Part shown: positions 1 to 5,958 of the stretch, piece after piece
Numbering within the stretch: position 1 is the first letter of the stretch
How the letters are laid out: each line of letters opens with the position of its first letter
Assembly (NCBI GenBank): GCA_937965795.1
Contig: CALCMD010000039.1
Coordinates: 1 to 6,290 of the forward strand
Source of the DNA: an uncultured Lachnospiraceae bacterium
GTDB taxonomy: Bacteria; Bacillota; Clostridia; Lachnospirales; Lachnospiraceae
Length of the DNA stretch: 6,290 bases
Reading direction: 5' to 3'
Notes under the pieces: model-generated
The model's input: the letters and a program-made list of their open reading frames with translations, nothing else
Database searches by the model: none
Told to the model about the DNA's origin: nothing
Program-made: the position numbers and the translations under genes

Positions 1-83
1 ATGGGGGAGTCGCATATTCCTGTAAAAAATGGTAAGATAAGATAGTACCTTTTATCCAGATCAACAGAGGGAGGGCGGCAGTG

Positions 84-1424
84 ATGTTAAAAAGCAGGAA
101 AGAAACGGGACGAAAAGTATACAGGAGCAGACTTTTGGCGGTGCTGGTTCTTATACTTGGTTTTGTTATGATAAATACGGGAATAACAGCGGACGCCGCA
201 AAAGCGAAGTTCGTGAAAAAAGCAGGCAGGACTTATTATTATGACGCAAAGGGCAGGAAAGCCACGGGATTAAGGAAGATCAAAGGGAAATGGTACTATT
301 TCAGCAAAAAGGGCGTCCGTTACCAGAAGGGATGGCAGACCATCAAAGGGAAGAAGTACTACTTTTCCAAAAAGAACGGCGCAGCATATACCGGGCTGAA
401 AAAGATCAGCGGGAAGCTGTATCTTTTCGCAAAGGACGGGAAACGTTACGGCTCCGGGCTGATTACTTATTCCGGCAAGACCTATTATGTGAAAGGCGGG
501 AACGTGCAGACCGGATGGAGGAACCTGAAGGGGAACCGCTATTGCTTTTCTGATCAGGACGGAGCTGCCCTTACCGGATGGCAGACGATCGGCGGGAAGG
601 AATATTATTTCGATGGTCGGGGAGGGATGCAGAAAGGGAAATGGATTGGCGATAAGTATGTAGGTGCAAAAGGGTACGTAACGAAAGAAAAGGGTGAAGA
701 GGAAGGGCAGACACCAGGTTTCCAGTTCCCGGAAAAACCGGAGCCTGTGATTGAAGAACAGCCATTTGAGTTATTTTATAATGAGTCATACTCCGATCAG
801 ATTTTTGAGGAAATTAATCTGGTTAGGGAACATTATGATCTGGACCCACTGAAACCACTGAAACCATTGAAGAGAGCGACAGGGACGTTGCTTACACAGT
901 CCATCCTGAGGGCATCCTACAACATCACGGAACGTGAAAGCATCGGTGAGATGACAGGGAAAGGATCCGTTGATGCTTTAGCCAGACATGGTGGTGGACA
1001 GATCGGTGCGGGAGAGTACGGGCCAGCCAGACTCCATATGTCGCTGGTTTATAACCAAAAAGTAGGTATGACAGTTTCTTCTATTGTGAATGCCTGGATT
1101 AATTCGGAAGAAGGCCACCTGAACAACCTGCTTACACAACATAATGATTATATGGCGGTAGCATATATGTATTCTGATAATGATCCTTTTGGGTATCGTA
1201 TGTCATCCGTAATCGTGACATTTGGTAGCATCCAGACAGACCATTATTCGGTAGACGGCGTGGATATGGGGATTTTTGACATGGATACAGCACCATTGTA
1301 TGATTATACTCTTCATAGGAGTTATGGTGATGATTATGTTTCAAAAGAGTACAGGGAACAGATACTAGAAGTTCCTTACGAGAAATGGGATGGGTATTTA
1401 AACAGTTACAAGACAATCAGATAA
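84..1424 (+). CDS. Secreted CW-repeat protein with C-terminal CAP/SCP-like domain
   Basis: This encodes a secreted protein of 446 residues, probably attached non-covalently to the cell surface. Residues 1-41 look like a signal peptide: a basic start, a hydrophobic core at about 17-36 and possible cleavage near ADA or AKA. Residues 47-190 hold about seven CW (choline/glucan-binding type) repeats of about 20 residues, recognisable by recurring GKxYYF and TGW/KGW motifs. An acidic, Pro-rich linker (200-232) leads to a CAP-superfamily-like domain at about 233-382, supported by the W-x2-S-x3-H-x-NN pattern (W338, S341, H345, N347, N348) and the ending VIVTFG. The 383-446 tail is unassigned. The CAP match is partial: the usual GENI-like motif is not obvious and the first active-site His is uncertain. 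An in-frame GTG at 81 is also possible, but ATG 84 sits 9 bases after GGAGG (70-74). The last half looks more AT-rich than the repeat half. Its ligand and activity are unknown. Confidence 0.9.
   Translation: MLKSRKETGRKVYRSRLLAVLVLILGFVMINTGITADAAKAKFVKKAGRTYYYDAKGRKATGLRKIKGKWYYFSKKGVRYQKGWQTIKGKKYYFSKKNGAAYTGLKKISGKLYLFAKDGKRYGSGLITYSGKTYYVKGGNVQTGWRNLKGNRYCFSDQDGAALTGWQTIGGKEYYFDGRGGMQKGKWIGDKYVGAKGYVTKEKGEEEGQTPGFQFPEKPEPVIEEQPFELFYNESYSDQIFEEINLVREHYDLDPLKPLKPLKRATGTLLTQSILRASYNITERESIGEMTGKGSVDALARHGGGQIGAGEYGPARLHMSLVYNQKVGMTVSSIVNAWINSEEGHLNNLLTQHNDYMAVAYMYSDNDPFGYRMSSVIVTFGSIQTDHYSVDGVDMGIFDMDTAPLYDYTLHRSYGDDYVSKEYREQILEVPYEKWDGYLNSYKTIR
846..872 (+). repeat. 9-bp tandem repeat, three copies, inside the CAP-like domain
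   Basis: Two perfect copies of CCACTGAAA (846-854, 855-863) are followed by a near copy, CCATTGAAG (864-872). In frame they encode PLK-PLK-PLK at residues 255-263. The site lies in the first part of the CAP-like domain, where family members normally have a short turn after the first helix. It looks like in-frame slippage that would change loop length without breaking the gene. Confidence 0.7.
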
Positions 1425-1440
1425 TAGAACGTAGAAAGCG

Positions 1441-1476
1441 AAAAGGGAAATGTACATTCGTATGTTTCCTTTTTTT
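1441..1476 (+). terminator. Intrinsic terminator of the CW-repeat/CAP gene
   Basis: GGAAATGTAC (1446-1455) pairs with GTATGTTTCC (1460-1469) around an ATTC loop, giving a 10-bp stem with two G-T wobbles. A seven-T run (1470-1476) follows, and the AAAA at 1441-1444 can pair with part of it. It begins 17 bases after the TAA stop, so it should end this transcript and separate it from the next gene. Confidence 0.85.
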
Positions 1477-1520
1477 ATGCCTGGAAATCCTGCACGCCAT
1501 GAAAAAGACGTGACACGGGC

Positions 1521-1590
1521 GGACGTAAAGTAACCTAAAGTAGCGTAAAGGGGAGTAAAAGAACCTAAAGTAACGTAGATGTAGTAAAAC
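1521..1590 (+). repeat. Phased array of 10-bp direct repeats
   Basis: Successive 10-base units read GGACGTAAAG, TAACCTAAAG, TAGCGTAAAG, GGGAGTAAAA, GAACCTAAAG and TAACGTAGAT (1521-1580), followed by a degenerate seventh copy (GTAAAA at 1584-1589, one base out of phase). The core is C-G/C-TAAAG. A higher 30-bp period is also visible, because units 2-4 resemble units 5-7. Ten bases is about one helical turn, so each core faces the same side of the DNA. The array lies in a gap with no gene, upstream of a possible promoter for the large surface protein. This suggests cooperative binding by a DNA-binding regulator; the binder cannot be named. Iterons or simple repeat expansion are alternatives. 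Confidence 0.6.
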
Positions 1591-1604
1591 TGATATGCTA
1601 TCCT
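1576..1604 (+). promoter_or_regulatory. Possible promoter for the large surface-protein gene
   Basis: An extended -10 element, TG-C-TATCCT (1596-1604), lies 17 bases after a weak -35 match, TAGATG (1576-1581). The -35 overlaps the end of the 10-bp repeat array, as expected if a regulator bound there compensates for a poor -35. Transcription would start near 1610, giving a leader of about 290 bases. The match is weak and no better candidate was found in 1477-1901. Confidence 0.3.
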
Positions 1605-1615
1605 GAAAGCAGGAG

Positions 1616-1650
1616 AAAAGCGGAAGGCCTTTCGGAAGAGGGGCTTTTTC
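1616..1650 (+). terminator. Terminator-like hairpin in the leader, possible attenuator
   Basis: AAAAGC (1616-1621) can pair with GCTTTT (1643-1648), and CCTTT (1628-1632) with AGAGG (1637-1641) inside it, leaving a six-base bulge on the 5' side. A TTTTT run is at 1645-1649. The structure is imperfect and part of the T run is used in the stem, so termination would be weak or conditional. It falls just after the proposed transcription start of the surface-protein gene. Confidence 0.25.
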
Positions 1651-1671
1651 TATACCCGGAAAAAAGGATAT

Positions 1672-1702
1672 GTGCCGGAATCCGGCACGAGGAGGAAGGC
1701 AA
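1672..1702 (+). promoter_or_regulatory. Hairpin next to a strong unassigned ribosome binding site
   Basis: GTGCCGG (1672-1678) pairs perfectly with CCGGCAC (1682-1688) across a three-base AAT loop. Two bases later comes a very strong purine-rich Shine-Dalgarno, GGAGGA (1691-1696), placed 6 bases before ATG 1703. No recognised gene starts there, so the site either starts a leader peptide or is a remnant of a lost gene. Confidence 0.4.
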
Positions 1703-1861
1703 ATGCGGAGCATTGATCAGGATGCCTTCCGACGATTTGCCGCCGAACCATCGGTGAGGGGGCGTTACATTATTATGCCAGGAGGAACTATGAAGAAAAG
1801 GAACGCTCATGTGCGCGATCCCCCAGAAGGGCAGAAAAATGGTGGAACTGTAAACGTGGAA

Positions 1862-1883
1862 CCCGCCCCGGAAACGGGGCGGG
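1862..1883 (+). promoter_or_regulatory. GC-rich GAAA-loop hairpin before the surface-protein RBS
   Basis: CCCGCCCCG (1862-1870) and CGGGGCGGG (1875-1883) form a perfect 9-bp all-G/C stem closed by a GAAA tetraloop, which belongs to the very stable GNRA class. No T run follows, so it is not an intrinsic terminator. It ends 5 bases before the Shine-Dalgarno AAGGAG (1889-1894) of the 1902 gene. An mRNA-stabilising 5' structure or an element controlling ribosome access are both plausible. Confidence 0.65.
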
Positions 1884-1901
1884 AAAGAAAGGAGAAAAAC
1901 G

Positions 1902-4900
1902 ATGGCAAAAAAGAAAATATGTATGAAACGTGTGGCGGCGTGCATTCTTGCGGCAATGGTTGCAGTCTCAGCACCCGTATCAGCTCTGGCGGATGCGCCA
2001 GCTATGACGCAGGAGCAGACAGAAAAAAGCGTGGAAAAATCCACGGAAGCGGAAACCGCACCGGAGCAGGCGGAGACAAAGGCAGCGGAAGCCCCGCAGG
2101 AACAGATGGAGAAAAAGGAATTAAAAGAAACAGAATCCGTCCAGAAGCAGACAGAGAAAAAGGAACTAAAAGAAACGGAAACTGTGCAAAAACAGACTGA
2201 GAGTGAGGAAAAGGCGGATAAGAAAACCCCTGCGAAGCAGGCGGGGACAAAGAAGGCGAAAGCCTCCGTCCCGGAGACGGAACAGGAGCAGGTGGAAACA
2301 GCACAGGCGGCGTCCGAACTGCCGGGGGCATCCCTTGCCAGGGCAGTGCCAAATCCCGGAGGGAATCCACTGTCTACCTATAGAAAAGGTGACGTAAAAG
2401 TAGAGGAGAAGAACTTTGATGGGCCTGTCATTCCATCAGAGTACACCTTGAATGCTTCCTTTACGCCTGGGATGACAACTGTACAGCAGTTTGGCTGCGG
2501 CAATACGAAGGACGGATCGACAGCGACAACTTTATACGAAATGATTGCTGAAGATGGGAATTTACCGGACTATTCAGATGAAGAAGAACGGTATACACAG
2601 AACCGCTATGTGAAGATCCTGAAGGAAGGCACGGGTGCCGGTTTTGGTGTGCGGTACAATAACGTAGGCGCTTACACAGATGCTAGTGGTGGCAGTAAAT
2701 TGGTTGATATGAAATTGACGGTTACTGACTATAAGTTAATGGATGACCATGACCCGAAGCTGGGCGCAGTTGCCTTTGATGTAGGTAAAAACACTATGGC
2801 AGACGGCGGCGGCGGCCTTGGTGTTATGCTCTCCTGCGTTGATTGGGTGCGGGTGAAGCTGGAGTACTTTGTGCACGGGACCAACACCCCGATTCGTGTA
2901 AAAGGGTACAACACTTTAGGTGATATTGACGGGCTCCAGGGGGTATGCTTCTTAAGCCAGCCAAAGAACATCTACGTGGATACCAGCAATGACTTCCTGC
3001 AGTGGATTAACTACGAAGGAAATAATTATATTTATGGCGCTTCTACTAACAGCAGTGGCCAGATCGACGCCACTCCACGGAAAGGTCAGCTTGCCTGGAC
3101 GTTCGAAGGGACGTCGCAGGAATTCCTGTATGCGACGTGTGTGGCAGGTGCTACCCACAGCATCGAGAGGGAGAGTCTTGCAAAAATGAAAGACCATCTT
3201 TCCCATCGATTATTCAACGGGCGTGCTTACTTTTACTATGAGGCGGCGGGGATACCGGTTCCACATCATAGCAGTGTCACCGTCATCAAGAAAGACGAAA
3301 AGACCGGGGAAATCCTGAATGATGCCGGGTTCACCCTGTATAAGAAGGAAAATGGTACTTATGCCAGCAAGGGAGAGTTGAAGTTTGATAAAGATAGAAT
3401 GGTTTATTCTAAAAAGGAACTCACTCCCGGAGACTACCGTGTGACGGAGACGAAGTTCCCGGCGGACTATGTCGTGGAACGTGAACCCTGGAGCCGGGAC
3501 TTCACAGTAGAGGAAGGTTCCGGTGCGGAGAATGACTTCGAATTTGAGGCGACAAACCGGAAGATTGACCCGAAGCTCTCCATCTCCAAGCTGGCTAACA
3601 AGACTACGGGCGTGAAGCTGGTGGACGGGCGTTATGACGGGGAGAAGCAGCCCGGCTGGTATACCTTCGGAGAAGAAGTTACTTACCGGATGATCGTCCG
3701 GAACTACGGGAACGTGACGGCGAAAAACCTGAAAGTCGTAGACACGATGGCGGAGGAACTGAAAAAGGCGGTCAACGAAGCGGAAGCGAAGTTTGTGATC
3801 CCGGAGGGCGGAAAGACCGAAAAGGGGAAGGACGTGAAACTTACGGCGGGTTCTTCCACGGAACTTACGATCGACCGCCTGGAGCCGGATGACAGCGTTT
3901 CCTTTGACTTCAAGGTAACGCTGAAGGAGAAGGACGTCCCGGTGCTGGAAAAGCTGAACAATGTCGTGAAGGTCACCGGGGACTACGAAAACGGCGGCGA
4001 GACAGGGGAAATCCCAGAGGATGAGGACGACACGGACGAGGACAAGATCAACGTGGCCGACCCGAAGCTCTCCATCTCCAAACTTGCTAATAAGACCACG
4101 GGCGTGAAGCTGGTGGACGGACGCTACGACGGGGAGAAGGAACCCGGCTGGTATACCTTCGGAGAAGAAGTCACTTACCGGATGATCGTCCGCAACTACG
4201 GGAACGTGACGGCGAAAAACCTGAAAGTCAAAGATTCCATGACAGAAGATCTGAAAAAGGCCGTCAACGAAGCGGAAGCGAAGTTCGTAATCCCGGAGGG
4301 CGCAAAGACCGAAAAGGGGAAGGACGTGAAACTTACGGCGGGTTCTTCCACGGAACTTACGATCGACCGCCTGGAGCCGGGGGACAGCGTTTCCTTCGAC
4401 TTTAAGGTAACGCTGAAAGAAGAGGACGTCCCGGTGCTGGAGAAACTAAAGAACGTCGTCAAGGTCACCGGGGAATACGAGACGCCCGGAGAGGACGATA
4501 AGCCCATCCCGGAGGATGGGGACGACACGGACGAGGATAAAATCAACGTGGCCGACCCGAAGCTTTCCGTCTCCAAGCTGGCGGACAAGACCACAGGCGC
4601 GACCTTAAAAGACGGGCGCTACCAGGGGACGAAGAGCCCTGGGACTTATGAGGCAGGCGGAAAGGTGACGTATAAGATCATTGCCCGCAACTATGGAAAC
4701 GTGACGGCAACAGACGTCACCGTCACGGACGCCATGAGCCAGGAACTGAAAAGCCTCGTAACAGACGCCGCATTTACGACAAAAGGCAGCGTAAAGACGG
4801 AGAAAGGGAAAACGGCAAACGTCCGCCTGGAAGAAAAGACAAAGGCGGTCATTGATTCCCTGGAGCCGGGTGACAGCGTGACGCTGCTCTTTACGGCGGA

Positions 4901-5222
4901 GCTGAAAAAAGAAAACCTCCCGTCCGAGAAAACACTGGACAACGTGGCGAAAGTGACGGGGAATTACCAGATTCCGGGCGGGGAGGAGAAGAAAATCCCG
5001 GAGGATCGGGACGACACGGACAATGATAAAATCCGTACGCCAAAGAGCGTAAGCCCACAGCAGGCAGATGGAACGACCTCGATGAGAGGGGCGACGTCAT
5101 CGCCAAAGACAGGGGACAGGACGAATGTCCTGCCATATCTCTGTATGCTGTTTGCGGCTGTATCCGTGCCAGGATGGGTATTCCTGAAGCGTAGAAAGCC
5201 ATCCGGAAAAAAGATAAAATAA
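1902..5222 (+). CDS. Wall-anchored SpaA/DUF11-repeat surface protein, SPKTG signal
   Basis: This is an 1106-residue adhesin-like protein. Residues 1-30 are a signal peptide (cleavage probable at ALA|DA). Residues 31-140 are a Glu/Lys/Gln-rich stalk. Residues 150-455 are an unassigned N-terminal domain, probably beta-rich and ligand-binding, with Cys at 199, 312, 349 and 413. Residues 457-552 are a SpaA/Cna-B domain with the expected isopeptide set: Lys463 (or 464), Glu516 in TETKFP and Asn552. Three DUF11-like repeats follow (556-719, 720-884, 885-1044), each with a VTYxxxxRNYGNVTA core and ending in an IPEDxDDTDxDKI linker. SPKTG (1067-1071), a hydrophobic span (about 1075-1095) and a basic tail form the sorting signal. 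Clostridioides difficile sortase B is known to accept (S/P)PXTG, so a similar enzyme may anchor this protein; none is encoded here. ATG 1902 follows AAGGAG (1889-1894) by 7 bases. The ligand is unknown. Confidence 0.93.
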   Translation: MAKKKICMKRVAACILAAMVAVSAPVSALADAPAMTQEQTEKSVEKSTEAETAPEQAETKAAEAPQEQMEKKELKETESVQKQTEKKELKETETVQKQTESEEKADKKTPAKQAGTKKAKASVPETEQEQVETAQAASELPGASLARAVPNPGGNPLSTYRKGDVKVEEKNFDGPVIPSEYTLNASFTPGMTTVQQFGCGNTKDGSTATTLYEMIAEDGNLPDYSDEEERYTQNRYVKILKEGTGAGFGVRYNNVGAYTDASGGSKLVDMKLTVTDYKLMDDHDPKLGAVAFDVGKNTMADGGGGLGVMLSCVDWVRVKLEYFVHGTNTPIRVKGYNTLGDIDGLQGVCFLSQPKNIYVDTSNDFLQWINYEGNNYIYGASTNSSGQIDATPRKGQLAWTFEGTSQEFLYATCVAGATHSIERESLAKMKDHLSHRLFNGRAYFYYEAAGIPVPHHSSVTVIKKDEKTGEILNDAGFTLYKKENGTYASKGELKFDKDRMVYSKKELTPGDYRVTETKFPADYVVEREPWSRDFTVEEGSGAENDFEFEATNRKIDPKLSISKLANKTTGVKLVDGRYDGEKQPGWYTFGEEVTYRMIVRNYGNVTAKNLKVVDTMAEELKKAVNEAEAKFVIPEGGKTEKGKDVKLTAGSSTELTIDRLEPDDSVSFDFKVTLKEKDVPVLEKLNNVVKVTGDYENGGETGEIPEDEDDTDEDKINVADPKLSISKLANKTTGVKLVDGRYDGEKEPGWYTFGEEVTYRMIVRNYGNVTAKNLKVKDSMTEDLKKAVNEAEAKFVIPEGAKTEKGKDVKLTAGSSTELTIDRLEPGDSVSFDFKVTLKEEDVPVLEKLKNVVKVTGEYETPGEDDKPIPEDGDDTDEDKINVADPKLSVSKLADKTTGATLKDGRYQGTKSPGTYEAGGKVTYKIIARNYGNVTATDVTVTDAMSQELKSLVTDAAFTTKGSVKTEKGKTANVRLEEKTKAVIDSLEPGDSVTLLFTAELKKENLPSEKTLDNVAKVTGNYQIPGGEEKKIPEDRDDTDNDKIRTPKSVSPQQADGTTSMRGATSSPKTGDRTNVLPYLCMLFAAVSVPGWVFLKRRKPSGKKIK
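2109..2198 (+). repeat. Two tandem 45-bp repeats in the surface-protein stalk
   Basis: Residues 70-84 and 85-99 are near-identical 15-residue units (EKKELKETESVQKQT, with Ser to Thr in the second copy). The DNA copies differ at several synonymous positions, so the duplication is not brand new. Shorter EQ/TE-rich relatives flank them. The segment is charged and probably helical or extended, and likely spaces the N-terminal domain from the membrane during export or from the wall. Confidence 0.75.
3567..5033 (+). repeat. Three tandem ~490-bp DUF11-like coding repeats
   Basis: Repeat 1 covers 3567-4058, repeat 2 covers 4059-4553 and repeat 3 about 4554-5033, each starting at DPKLS. Repeats 1 and 2 show only about ten substitutions over their first 139 residues and are also very similar in DNA, pointing to a recent duplication or gene conversion. 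Repeat 3 is much more diverged, although its core and acidic linker are kept. Such repeats usually form stacked beta domains that extend an adhesin from the wall. Copy number could vary by recombination. Confidence 0.85.
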
Positions 5223-5243
5223 GTCCGTGCAGGATGACAAAGT

Positions 5244-5280
5244 GAACGCCCCGGAACTGCAACTCTGGAGCGTTCTTTTT
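5244..5280 (+). terminator. Intrinsic terminator of the surface-protein gene
   Basis: GAACGC (5244-5249) pairs with GCGTTC (5270-5275), and CCGGA (5251-5255) with TCTGG (5264-5268), with one C-A mismatch between the two helices. TTTTT (5276-5280) follows. It begins 22 bases after the stop codon at 5222. Confidence 0.85.
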
Positions 5281-5298
5281 CCTTAGATAAATTTCAAA

Positions 5299-5350
5299 AA
5301 GAATCCCCCGACCGTAATGGCAGTACAGTTGAGGGATTCTTCTTTTCTTT
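5299..5350 (+). terminator. Second long hairpin, possibly a bidirectional terminator
   Basis: AAGAATCCC (5299-5307) pairs with GGGATTCTT (5333-5341). CGAC (5309-5312) pairs with GTTG (5328-5331), and GTA (5314-5316) can pair with TAC (5324-5326), so most of the element folds. The right side is T-rich (TCTTTTCTTTTT from 5341), and the left side is AAAAA (5296-5300), which reads as a T run on the other strand. It could back up the terminator at 5244-5280 or block transcription in both directions, although no minus-strand gene is seen here. Confidence 0.6.
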
Positions 5351-5396
5351 TTATGATTGGAATACGGATTGTTGCCCTTAAATGTCTGTAGGCTGA

Positions 5397-5654
5397 CAGA
5401 GCTATAGAGAAAAAGCACGCCGCCAACAGCAGCGCACTACCTACATTCCTCTAATCTCTAATGCAAATGCAGAAAAGGCTCCTTCTTTATGGATTAGTAT
5501 GATATCATCGAAGCCAGATAAGGAGAAATTTCTGGCCGAAATCAGAAGATGTATGCCACAATTCCAATCCACATCGTATACAGGCGTGGATTTTTTTGCA
5601 GCTGGCCGAAAAAATAAACTGGTAGAAAGCATTGCTTTTGTGATAATATTCTGA
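5397..5654 (+). pseudogene. Possible remnant of a gene lacking a start
   Basis: The frame from 5397 to the TGA at 5652-5654 is open for 85 codons, but its only ATGs are late and have no ribosome binding site. The translation includes KPDKEKFLAEIRRCMPQF and SYTGVDFFAAGRKNK, which look protein-like but match no family I recognise. Its 3' end runs through the toxin-antitoxin promoter. It may be the tail of a deleted gene or a chance open frame; minus-strand frames over the same bases also lack a ribosome binding site. Apart from this, a 10-bp palindrome (ATGATATCAT, 5499-5508) and a CTGGCCGAAA direct repeat (5532-5541, 5602-5611), I see nothing in 5351-5630. Confidence 0.2.
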
Positions 5655-5660
5655 TAAAAT
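5632..5660 (+). promoter_or_regulatory. Promoter of the toxin-antitoxin operon
   Basis: An extended -10 (TG at 5652-5653, then TAAAAT at 5655-5660) sits 17 bases downstream of TTGCTT (5632-5637). The -35 matches only the TTG of the consensus, which is typical where an extended -10 compensates. Transcription would start near 5667, leaving a leader of about 30 bases before the antitoxin ATG. Confidence 0.6.
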
Positions 5661-5672
5661 AAGGATAGAATA
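5647..5672. promoter_or_regulatory. Candidate autoregulatory operator
   Basis: TATTCT (5647-5652) and AGAATA (5667-5672) form a perfect 6-bp inverted repeat with a 14-base spacer that brackets the -10 element. Phd/YefM antitoxins are known to repress their own operons by binding palindromes over the promoter, so the position fits. The half-sites are short and AT-rich, so a chance match is possible. Confidence 0.35.
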
Positions 5673-5697
5673 AATGATATGAAAGGAGTGCTTGAAT

Positions 5698-5958
5698 ATG
5701 ATACAAATCCGCCCTGTTTCCGACCTAAGAAACAAATTTCCAGAGATTGAAACCATTGTAAACAGTGGAAAACCTGTTTATCTTACGAAAAATGGGTATG
5801 GCGCAATGGTCGTATTAAGCTTGGAAGAATATGCAAGCCTGACAGACAGCGTTGAAATGAAACTTGATGAAGCTGACAGACAGGCGGCAATGACAGAAGA
5901 AAGGCTTTCCCATGAAACAGTTTTCGGTAATGTAAGGAGTGCGGTACATGGAAAATAA
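5698..5958 (+). CDS. Phd/YefM-family type II antitoxin
   Basis: This encodes an 86-residue antitoxin that should neutralise the downstream toxin and, with it, repress the operon. The N-terminal part is typical of the Phd/YefM fold: RPVSDLRNKFPEIETIV (residues 5-21), then GKPVYLTKNGYGAMVVLSLEEY (24-45), covering the DNA-binding and dimer region. The charged tail from about 56 to 86 would wrap the toxin. The length is normal for the family. A TTG at 5692 is in frame, but AAGGAG (5683-5688) lies only 3 bases from it and 9 bases from ATG 5698, so the ATG is chosen. The gene overlaps the toxin start by 11 bases and appears more AT-rich than the surface-protein gene. Confidence 0.92.
   Translation: MIQIRPVSDLRNKFPEIETIVNSGKPVYLTKNGYGAMVVLSLEEYASLTDSVEMKLDEADRQAAMTEERLSHETVFGNVRSAVHGK

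Larger units (their letters stand above)
1703..2200 (+). other. Candidate leader ORF overlapping the surface-protein start
   Basis: An open frame begins at ATG 1703 behind a strong Shine-Dalgarno. It contains a second in-frame ATG at 1790 that has its own AGGAGG at 1780-1785. It runs through the start of the 1902 gene in another frame and stops at 2200. The first 66 codons precede the 1902 start. The rest is Gly/Lys/Arg-rich and is the frame shadow of that gene's signal peptide and repetitive stalk, so it is unlikely to be selected protein. No family is recognised. Translation from 1703 or 1790 could still matter by carrying ribosomes through the GC-rich hairpin at 1862-1883. Whether it is translated cannot be decided from the sequence. 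Confidence 0.2.

Noticed and set aside
1..45. Open frame from the first base (MGESHIPVKNGKIR then TAG)
   Set aside because: It is only 14 codons at the window edge with no visible ribosome binding site. It could be the tail of an upstream gene, but two other frames also stop within the first 35 bases, so nothing decides it.
1521..1590. Phased repeat array as a CRISPR array
   Set aside because: The units are 10 bases with no unique spacers, far shorter than CRISPR repeats, and no cas gene is present.
1598..2044. Minus-strand open frame of 148 codons across the leader
   Set aside because: It spans the structured leader and the start of the 1902 gene, has low-complexity composition and no supporting start signal.
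3704..4942. Three minus-strand open frames rich in Ser/Phe/Thr
   Set aside because: They recur at the same place in each DUF11-like repeat and are antisense shadows of the repeated coding sequence.
4891..5418. Minus-strand open frame of 175 codons
   Set aside because: It lies over the end of the surface-protein gene and both terminator hairpins, has no ribosome binding site I can see, and its translation matches no family.
5441..5756. Two overlapping minus-strand open frames before the antitoxin
   Set aside because: Neither has a ribosome binding site, they overlap each other, and one runs into the antitoxin gene; the + strand frame is at least as open.
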